Positions 58,243 to 64,000 of a stretch of DNA of 64,000 nt are shown one piece after another. A program made the translations under genes and the position numbers. This DNA comes from Iamia sp038233075 (GTDB lineage Bacteria; Actinomycetota; Acidimicrobiia; Acidimicrobiales; Iamiaceae). Below the pieces are notes generated by a model. It made no database searches, was not told the origin of the DNA, and saw only the letters and a list, made by a program, of their open reading frames with translations. The stretch is taken from contig JBBSMQ010000002.1 in the NCBI GenBank assembly GCA_038233075.1, positions 1 through 64,000 of the forward strand. Direction: 5' to 3'. Numbering within the stretch: the stretch's first letter is position 1; the number at the start of each line of letters is the position of its first letter.

Positions 58243-58761
58243 GTGGCCTCCCCTCCGTTCGTCGTCGTGTCGGGACCGCCGGCCAGCGGGAAGTCGACCC
58301 TGGCTCCGGTGCTCGCCCGGGAGATGGGGCTGCCCCTCGTCGCCAAGGACACCATCAAGGACGCGCTGATGTCGGTGCTGGCGGTCCCCGACGTCGAGGC
58401 GTCCCGCCACCTCGGGCGGGCCGCGGTGCGGGCCATGTTCGCCGTGGCGGCCGCCTCGCCCATCGGTGCCGTGATCGAGAGCAACCTCCACCGGAGTGTC
58501 GCCGGCGACGACCTGCGCCGACTGCCCGGCACGATGGTGGAGGTGTTCTGCCGCTGCGACCGCGAGGTGGCCGCGGCCCGCTACCGGGCCCGGGCCGGCA
58601 CCCGCGCCGCCGGGCACTTCGACGCCGTCCGCACCGTCGACGAGCTCTGGGACGAGGTGTCCGAGCCGGTCGCCGGCGAGTGGACGGTGATCGAGGTCGA
58701 CACCAACGACCCGGTCGACATCCCCGCCGTGCTGGTCCGGATCCGGGCCGCGGTGCCCTGA
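58243..58761 (+). CDS. Small P-loop kinase (AAA/zeta-like NTPase)
   Basis: A 172-residue nucleotide kinase fold. Walker A is G-P-P-A-S-G-K-S-T near residue 11, followed by V-A-K-D-T-I-K-D. V-I-E-S-N-L near residue 75 corresponds to the second acidic element, and C-R-C-D-R-E-V-A-A-A-R-Y near 105 to the LID arginines. Related to chloramphenicol-phosphotransferase-like and zeta-type kinases; substrate unknown. GTG 58243. Confidence 0.78.
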   Translation: MASPPFVVVSGPPASGKSTLAPVLAREMGLPLVAKDTIKDALMSVLAVPDVEASRHLGRAAVRAMFAVAAASPIGAVIESNLHRSVAGDDLRRLPGTMVEVFCRCDREVAAARYRARAGTRAAGHFDAVRTVDELWDEVSEPVAGEWTVIEVDTNDPVDIPAVLVRIRAAVP

Positions 58762-58808
58762 GCCAACCCGCGCCCGGCCCGCCGCCCCGCGCCCCGCCGG
58801 AGGGCAGG

Positions 58809-59783
58809 TCAGATGTCCGGGAGGTCCTGTTCGACGTCGATGAGCTCGCGCAGCGGGTCGCCGACCTCATCGAGGCGGTCGAGCACGGTGCGGATCGTCC
58901 AGCGGTCGGGGGTCAGGTCCGGGTCCTCCAGCTCCTCCCAGGCGATGGGCACCGACACCGGCGCACCGGGCGCGGGGCGGACACTGAAGGGGCCGACCAG
59001 GGTCTTGTTGACCGCGTTCTGGGTGAAGTCGAGGCGGGCCTTGCCGCCCCGATCTCGCTTGGCCCACGCCCAGCTGACCATCTCCGGCACCGTCTTGCCC
59101 ACGGCCCGCGACACGGACTCGACCCACCCCCGGGTGTCCTCGAAGGAGTGGCCCGGCCCGACCGGGACCCAGATCTGGATGCCCCGCTTGCCGGTGACCT
59201 TGGCCCCCGCCCGTACCTCCAGGGCGTCGAGCACCACCTTGTGCAGCCGAGCCAGGACCACGATGTCGTCGAAGTCGGTGTCGCGGCCGGGGTCGAGGTC
59301 GATGTAGGCCCAGGCCGGCTCGCGCCACGAGTCGACCCGCGAGTTCCACGGGTTGAGCTCGACGGCGCCGTAGTTGGCCAGCCAGGCCAGGGTGGCCGTG
59401 CTGTCGGGGACGATGTAGGTCTGGGCGGTGTCGTCGGGCCGGGCGTCGGGGTAGCGCCAGGTCGTGATCCAGTCCGGGGCGTGGCTGGGGACCGCCTTGT
59501 GCCAGAAACCGGCCTGGTCGACGCCGTTGGGGAAGCGGTTGGAGTTCACGGCCCGGCCGGACAGGTACGGCAGCATCGCCGGGGCGACGCACGCGTGGTA
59601 GCGGATGAGGTCCCGCTTGGTCGTCGGCTCACCGTCGTCGGCGGCGGGGAACAGCACCTTGTCCAGGTTGGTGAGCTTCAGGGTCCGCCCCTGCAGCTCC
59701 CACTCCCCCTTGGCCCCCAGCCCGTCGAGGGCGTCGAGCTCGTCGGCGGTGGGCGCGTCCCAGGTCGCAGGGGATGCGCTCAT
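58809..59783 (-). CDS. LigD polymerase domain (NHEJ primase/polymerase), module 2
   Basis: A 324-residue LigD-POL protein, divergent from the module at 38.0 kb. It shows L-T-N-L-D-K-V-L-F-P near residue 37, the catalytic Y-I-D-L-D-P near 160, T-G-K-R-G-I-Q-I-W-V-P near 205 and A-R-L-D-F-T-Q-N near 250. It is the standalone-primase type common in actinobacteria (PolD2-like). ATG 59783. It may act in end joining or gap repair with a ligase encoded elsewhere. Confidence 0.88.
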   Translation of the reverse strand: MSASPATWDAPTADELDALDGLGAKGEWELQGRTLKLTNLDKVLFPAADDGEPTTKRDLIRYHACVAPAMLPYLSGRAVNSNRFPNGVDQAGFWHKAVPSHAPDWITTWRYPDARPDDTAQTYIVPDSTATLAWLANYGAVELNPWNSRVDSWREPAWAYIDLDPGRDTDFDDIVVLARLHKVVLDALEVRAGAKVTGKRGIQIWVPVGPGHSFEDTRGWVESVSRAVGKTVPEMVSWAWAKRDRGGKARLDFTQNAVNKTLVGPFSVRPAPGAPVSVPIAWEELEDPDLTPDRWTIRTVLDRLDEVGDPLRELIDVEQDLPDI

Positions 59784-59824
59784 GGCATCGGACGGTACCC
59801 GAGGCGCTCGGGCCCGCTCGGCTC

Positions 59825-60004
59825 TCAGTCGCGGTCCCAGCGGACCAGCTCGACGAGCCGGTCGATCACCTCGACCAGCCCGGGCCAGTCGCGCCGCAGC
59901 CGGGCCACCTGGTCGACATCGCTGACCCAGACGTCGCGCAACCGGGCCACCGCGCCCCACACCCGCGCCTCGCGCACCTTGGCGGGATCAGCTCGTCGGC
60001 CCAT
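59825..60004 (-). CDS. Small hypothetical protein upstream of the LigD polymerase
   Basis: A 59-residue basic, helical protein (R-R-A-D-P-A-K-V-R-E-A-R...R-L-V-E-L-V-R-W-D-R-D). ATG 60004. It lies 41 bp upstream of the polymerase gene on the same strand and may be cotranscribed with it. No family recognised. Confidence 0.5.
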   Translation of the reverse strand: MGRRADPAKVREARVWGAVARLRDVWVSDVDQVARLRRDWPGLVEVIDRLVELVRWDRD

Positions 60005-60064
60005 CGTCGCACCGTACCCCACTGTACGAACACGTGTTCCCCCAGGGCAGCCGGTGGACCCAGC

Positions 60065-61606
60065 TCAGGTCACGCCGGTGTAGATCCACATGTAGGCCTC
60101 GTCGCGGAGGGGCACGCCCAGGTCGGCCAGGGCCGTGCCCCAGTCGCCGGTGACCCCGGGATCGGAGTCCTCCATCCCGTGATCGGCCACCAGCAGGAAG
60201 GCGGTGTCGTCGAAGGCACCGTCGCGCTCGACGGCGTCGAGGACCTGGCCCATGCGGGTGTCGGTGTCACGGATGGAGGCCCGGGCGATGTCGGAGTAGG
60301 GCCCGCCGTGGTGGAAGGCGGCATCGGTGAGCGAGAAGTTCACCCAGGTGAATCGGGGCCGCGGATCGCGCCGACCCTGGTAGCCAGCTCCCCAGGCGCC
60401 GAGGGCGATCTCCATCCCGGTGTGGTCGATGCGCGAGGCGGTGCGGTAGCTCTTCTCGGGGCGCACGAACCGCTCGGTGGCGAAGGGCAGGTCGTCGGCT
60501 CCCGGCGGACGGTCGGGCAGGTCACCGGCCCGCAGGAGGTGGAAGGTGCCGAAGTCGGCGCCCGCATCGCACGGCTCGTTGGCCGCCACCGTGAAGGCGT
60601 CGGGCCAGGTGCGCTTGACCGCGTGGTGGAGGGTCTCCACCTCCGGCGAGAGCCGCTCCATGGCCCACGGCCAGGTGGCCGGGGAGTTGGTGATCACCTG
60701 CTGACCCTCGGCCCGGTCGTACCAGGCGTTGTTGAGCACCCCGTGGTGGCCGGGGTGGGCCCCGGTGAGGATCGTGGTGTGGTTGGCCAGGGTCACGCTC
60801 GGGGCCGAGGCGAAGGCGCCGTGGCCCAGGCTGGTGCCCATCGCGATGAGCCGGGCGACGTTGGGCGCCTCACCCGTGGCCACCGCATCGTGGAGCACGT
60901 TGGGGTTGCACCCGTCGAACAGGAAGCCGACCACGTGGCGGGGCGGGCCGTCGCGCCCGTCGAGCATGTCGGAGCGCACCTCGCCGTCCTGGCGCCGCAG
61001 CAGGGCGTCGTCGCGGCGGCGGCCGTTGAGCCCCACCGCCTCGGGGTGGGGCGCCACGCCCATGAGGGCGGCCACGGTGGGAGCCACGTCGACGAGCTTG
61101 GCGGCGTCGGCCACCACGCCTCGTTGCGCCACGCCCTTGCCGGCGAGGATGAACGGGGCCCGGGCCTGGACCACGCCCATGGAGCCGTGCTCGCCCCGCT
61201 CGCCGCCCTGGTCCTCCCAGTTGTGGGCGGCGGTGTGCTGACAGATGACGTCCGGCGCGGCGGGGGCGTCGAACACCTGGGCCACCATCTCGTAGGCGTG
61301 GGGGTAGCTGGTGGTGGTCCGATCCGGGTGGGGGTGGGCCCGCTCCGCATCGAGACCGGCGAAGCGATCGGTGGCCTGGTCGCCGAGGGGGTTGCGGCCC
61401 TCGGTCTCGGTCACCGTGAACCGCCACCCGTGGCCCTCGTCCTGGCGGGTGAAGCGCACGCGACCGTCCACGGCCCGGGCCTCGTAGCCGTCGGCGTCGC
61501 CCGTCACCACCAGGTCGACGATGGGGGCCAGGTCGGGGTGGCACAGCACGTCGAGCACCGGGGGCACCAGGTTCGGATCGGGCGGGAGCGAGGCCGGGTT
61601 GCGCAT
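60065..61606 (-). CDS. Alkaline-phosphatase-superfamily phosphodiesterase with permuted-looking domain order
   Basis: A 513-residue hydrolase. The second half carries the canonical beginning of the fold: G-F-L-F-D-G near residue 231 (metal Asp), S-V-T-L-A-N-H-T-T-I-L-T-G-A-H-P-G-H-H-G (nucleophile Thr) near 270, and L-V-A-D-H-G-M-E-D near 487. The final metal-site elements usually found at the C-terminus (E-R-G-E-H-G-S-M-G near residue 140, then A-R-A-P-F-I-L-A-G and V-D-V-A-P-T-V-A-A-L-M-G) instead lie in the first half. It probably hydrolyses nucleotide or phosphonate diesters. ATG 61606; divergent from the APH/kinase gene across a strong palindrome. Confidence 0.8.
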   Translation of the reverse strand: MRNPASLPPDPNLVPPVLDVLCHPDLAPIVDLVVTGDADGYEARAVDGRVRFTRQDEGHGWRFTVTETEGRNPLGDQATDRFAGLDAERAHPHPDRTTTSYPHAYEMVAQVFDAPAAPDVICQHTAAHNWEDQGGERGEHGSMGVVQARAPFILAGKGVAQRGVVADAAKLVDVAPTVAALMGVAPHPEAVGLNGRRRDDALLRRQDGEVRSDMLDGRDGPPRHVVGFLFDGCNPNVLHDAVATGEAPNVARLIAMGTSLGHGAFASAPSVTLANHTTILTGAHPGHHGVLNNAWYDRAEGQQVITNSPATWPWAMERLSPEVETLHHAVKRTWPDAFTVAANEPCDAGADFGTFHLLRAGDLPDRPPGADDLPFATERFVRPEKSYRTASRIDHTGMEIALGAWGAGYQGRRDPRPRFTWVNFSLTDAAFHHGGPYSDIARASIRDTDTRMGQVLDAVERDGAFDDTAFLLVADHGMEDSDPGVTGDWGTALADLGVPLRDEAYMWIYTGVT

Positions 61607-61692
61607 GCCGGCAACCTACGTCAGGCCCGGGCGGACGGTGCCGCAGCCGTCAGGGTGACGTCTCGACGGTGTGCCGGACCGGGCGCGACGGT

Positions 61693-61740
61693 GTTCTGAC
61701 GCGCACAGGCGCCACCGATGGCGCTCTCCCGCGTCAGAAC
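61693..61740. repeat. 48 bp concentric hyphenated palindrome in a divergent intergenic region
   Basis: Outer arms GTTCTGACGCG (61693-61703) and CGCGTCAGAAC (61730-61740) are perfect inverted repeats. Inner arms GCGCCA (61709-61714) and TGGCGC (61719-61724) share exactly the same centre (61716.5), with 5-base bulges on both sides and a CCGA loop. It lies between two divergent starts (61606 and 61794), so it may be an operator or an RNA hairpin; no U-tract follows on either strand. Confidence 0.75.
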
Positions 61741-61793
61741 GGTGTCGGGCCGGAGCGACTCCGGACCGCCGGGGCGTCGGTACGGTGCGCGGT

Positions 61794-63271
61794 ATGAGCG
61801 ACGACCCCGCACAGGAGCTGGCACCGGCGGTGGCCGAGACCCACACCAGCACGCTCGTGTTCGTCGGTGATCGGGCCTACAAGCTCAAGCGGCCGGTGGA
61901 TCTCGGCTTCCTCGACTTCCGGACCCGCGAGGCCAGGGAGGCGGCCTGCCACCGCGAAGTGGACCTCAACCGGCGCCTCGCCCCCGACGTCTACCTGGGG
62001 GTTGCCGATGTGTCCGGTCCCGACGGGGACCCCTGGGATCACCTGGTGGTGATGCAGCGCATGCCCGTCGAGCGTCGCCTCTCCACCCTCGTGGATGCCG
62101 GTGAGGAGGAGGTCGTCCATGACGCCCTGGACGACGTGGCCCACCAGCTGGCCACGCTGCACGGGGTCAGCCCGCCCACCGGTGACCGGGCCGCCGTCGC
62201 CTCCCCCGAGGCCCTGGGCGAACGGTGGGAGGAGGCCCTGTCCACCCTGCGCGACCTCGACGACGAGGTGGTGTCGCCCGACGTGGTCGACGGCCTGGGC
62301 GCGAGCGCCACCCGCTACCTGGAAGGGCGAGGCCCGCTGTTCACCCAGCGCACGGGCAAGGGACGGATCGTGGCCGGCCACGGGGACTTGCGGGCGGAGG
62401 ACGTGTTCGTCCTCGACGGTGGGTGCCGCATCCTCGACTGCCTCGACTTCGACGACGACCTGATGTGGGGCGACGGCCTGCTCGACGCCGCCTTCTTGGC
62501 CATGGACCTCCACGACGCCGCCCGCCCCGATCTGGCGGAGGCCTTCCTCGATCGCTACGCGGAGCTGGCCGCCGACCGCTGGCCGGCGTCGCTGGCCCAC
62601 CACCTCATCGCCTACCGGGCCTCGGTCCGGGCCAAGGTGGCGGCGGTCCGCGTACAGCAGGGTCACGACGAGGCCGGCGACGAGGTGCGCCGGTACGTCG
62701 AGCTGTGCACCGCGGCGCTGGCGCGAGGGCGGGTGCGCCTGGTGCTGGTGGGCGGCACCCCGGGCACAGGCAAGTCGACGCTGGCCCGTGCCCTCGCCGA
62801 CCGCACCGGGATGGTGGTGCTGTCCTCGGACGAGGTACGCGACGACGTCGACCCCGCCGACGGCGACGGCGCACCGTCGGGAGTGGGGGAAGGCCGCTAC
62901 GCGCCGGAGCACAAGGCTCGGGTCTACGAGGAGCTGCGACGCCGAGCCGAGGAGCTCCTCGGCCATGGCGAGAGCGTCGTGCTCGACGCCTCGTGGTCCG
63001 ACGCCGACGAGCGGGACGCGCCCGGGCGGTCGCGGCGGGCACGTCGTCGGAGGTGGTCGAGCGGCGCTGCACCGCGCCCGCCGCGGAGGCCGACGCCCGG
63101 ATCCGGGCGCGGGCGACCGAGGGCAACGACCCCTCCGACGCCGACGAGGAGGTGGCGGCCGCGATGGGAGAACGCTTTGCCGACTGGCCCGAGGCCGCCG
63201 AGATCGACACCATCGAGGAGCCCGGGGTCCTCGCCGATCGCATCGTCGCGGCCTTCGACGTCGGGGGCTGA
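61794..63271 (+). pseudogene. Phosphotransferase (APH-like) fused to a P-loop kinase, one frameshift
   Basis: About 490 residues. The N-terminal 330 resemble aminoglycoside phosphotransferase-like proteins (T-L-V-F-V-G-D-R-A-Y-K-L-K-R-P; A-G-H-G-D-L-R-A-E-D-V-F with catalytic Asp; I-L-D-C-L-D-F-D-D-D-L). The C-terminal part is a nucleotide kinase with Walker A G-G-T-P-G-T-G-K-S-T near residue 325 and S-S-D-E-V-R. Near 63015 the frame changes and the natural ending (A-R-A-T-E-G-N-D-P-S-D-A-D...) lies in the next frame, to 63271. This two-domain architecture is a recognised family of unknown substrate. ATG 61794 may be leaderless (TACGGT at 61781-61786). Confidence 0.75.
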
Positions 63272-63370
63272 CCGAAGGCCTGATGGGCGAGGGCGGCCGC
63301 CGGGCTGGCATGGTCACCCCGCCTCCACCATCCGCGCCGCCGAGAAGAGCGCGCGACACCCCGAACCGGG

Positions 63371-63934
63371 TCAGAGGCGCTCGTCCCGATCGGCGCCCTC
63401 GCCCACGTCCACTCGATCGAGGACCCACCTGGTCGCGACCTGGGGGAAGTTGAGCGGACCCGGCGTCGTCTCGTGGGTGAAGACGTAGCGGAACCCTGCC
63501 CGCTGCAATGTCCGGTTGGGAGCGACGTTGAGAGCGTTCGGCTCGCTGAGGAGCCGTTCGAGGCTCAAGACCTCGAAGAAGCGGGCGGCCGACATCCGGA
63601 CGAGCTCGGCTCCCAGTCCCGCGTTGCGTCGCTCGGGGCGGACCATCTGGAGGTGGAGGAAGGCCCTGTCCCCGAACGCGATGTGGTCGACGGAGCTGAA
63701 GCCGACGAGCTCGTCGTCGACCTCCCACGCCACCGCCCAGGTCTCCCTGTGCTCGACTGGGCGCCGGTAGTCCTCTTCGTAGCTGGCTCGCCACGCATCC
63801 GGGGCCGGCAGCTTCTCACGGTCGACGCCGAGGCGTCGCAGGTGCTCATCGGTCGAGCCGTGGAAGTAGTCGATCCGAAAGCCCACCTCGTCGAGTCGCA
63901 GGTCACGCACCGCCAGCGTCGGGGCCGTGGGCAC
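63371..63934 (-). CDS. GNAT family N-acetyltransferase
   Basis: A 187-residue acetyltransferase. V-D-D-E-L-V-G-F-S-S-V-D-H near residue 73 and V-R-P-E-R-R-N-A-G-L-G-A-E-L near 98 (the R-x-x-G-x-G/A acetyl-CoA loop) identify the fold, and P-N-R-T-L-Q-R-A-G-F-R-Y near 141 is a typical terminal motif. The substrate is unknown. GTG 63934. Confidence 0.82.
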   Translation of the reverse strand: MPTAPTLAVRDLRLDEVGFRIDYFHGSTDEHLRRLGVDREKLPAPDAWRASYEEDYRRPVEHRETWAVAWEVDDELVGFSSVDHIAFGDRAFLHLQMVRPERRNAGLGAELVRMSAARFFEVLSLERLLSEPNALNVAPNRTLQRAGFRYVFTHETTPGPLNFPQVATRWVLDRVDVGEGADRDERL

Positions 63935-63939
63935 GGGGC

Positions 63940-64000
63940 TCAGCGGGGGTTGGTGATGGCGCCGGTCTCGGCGCCCTGGACGAGCCGGGCGTACTTGGCC
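63940..64000 (-). CDS. C-terminal end of a gene running off the window
   Basis: Nineteen codons and a stop at 63940-63942 (K-Y-A-R-L-V-Q-G-A-E-T-G-A-I-T-N-P-R). The reading is regular and ends just 5 bp from the GNAT start, consistent with an operon. The family cannot be assigned from so short a piece. Confidence 0.5.
   Translation of the reverse strand, partial: AKYARLVQGAETGAITNPR

Overview
The window is a contiguous 64 kb stretch of very GC-rich bacterial chromosome. Gene content points to an actinobacterium, and I infer class Acidimicrobiia or a close relative. The evidence is a diheme QcrC with actinobacterial QcrA/QcrB, a CtaC lipoprotein with a fused cytochrome c domain, two SigB/SigF-type sigma factors, LigD modules on separate ORFs, a Stf0-type sulfotransferase tail, and constant ATGA/GTGA stop-start overlaps. 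No rRNA, tRNA, CRISPR array or intact mobile element was seen.

Layout. 0-4.7 kb: a TPP enzyme and a D-lactate/glycolate-dehydrogenase-like FAD/Fe-S oxidoreductase. 4.7-5.8 kb: gene debris plus small stress proteins (Rho_N-tailed, CsbD). 5.8-10.1 kb: ClC channel, SDR, and a membrane-anchored molybdopterin oxidoreductase. 10.2-15.8 kb: QcrC divergent from CtaC-CtaD-CtaE-membrane protein-CtaG, the terminal-oxidase block. 16-24.6 kb: sulfotransferase and glycosyltransferase genes, a chimeric deletion junction, decayed cinA, an SDR, a heme-oxygenase-like diiron enzyme and debris. 24.6-31.7 kb: SRPBCC and Zn-alcohol dehydrogenase pair, more debris, and an acetate kinase-phosphoketolase operon. 31.8-33.6 kb: an unrecognised four-gene operon (coiled coil, tiny cationic membrane peptide, YtxH-like). 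33.7-37.7 kb: debris, STAS and sigma factor, a truncated YihY, DUF421. 38-42 kb: LigD polymerase and phosphoesterase modules followed by QcrB-QcrA. 42-46.7 kb: peptide deformylase, response regulator, intact YihY, hemerythrin, flavodoxin-like reductase. 46.8-50.1 kb: methyltransferase and glycosyltransferase convergent with acyl-CoA dehydrogenase and PIG-L deacetylase. 50-53.3 kb: HAD phosphatase, MgtC remnant, second response regulator, second sigma factor. 53.3-56.5 kb: GlgE and MalQ, divergent and both frame-broken. 56.6-64 kb: acetyltransferases, a PIN toxin-antitoxin pair, kinases, a second LigD polymerase module and a permuted-looking alkaline-phosphatase-superfamily protein.

How it works together. 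The window reads as a respiration and general-stress/accessory region. A recurring promoter-like signature, GTTT then 14-15 bp then GGG(N)AG, lies upstream of at least nine genes on both strands. These include phosphoketolase-acetate kinase, hemerythrin, PIG-L, the methyltransferase, a response regulator, several small acidic or membrane proteins and one sigma factor itself. It resembles the promoter class of SigB/SigF-type sigma factors, two of which are encoded here, so I propose a locally dense stress regulon.

Caveats. About eight otherwise well-conserved genes carry one or two apparent frameshifts. Some of these may be sequencing indels rather than real decay. By contrast, several truncations and duplicated fragments look like genuine deletion or rearrangement scars. 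All family assignments come from reading translated motifs, not from database searches.
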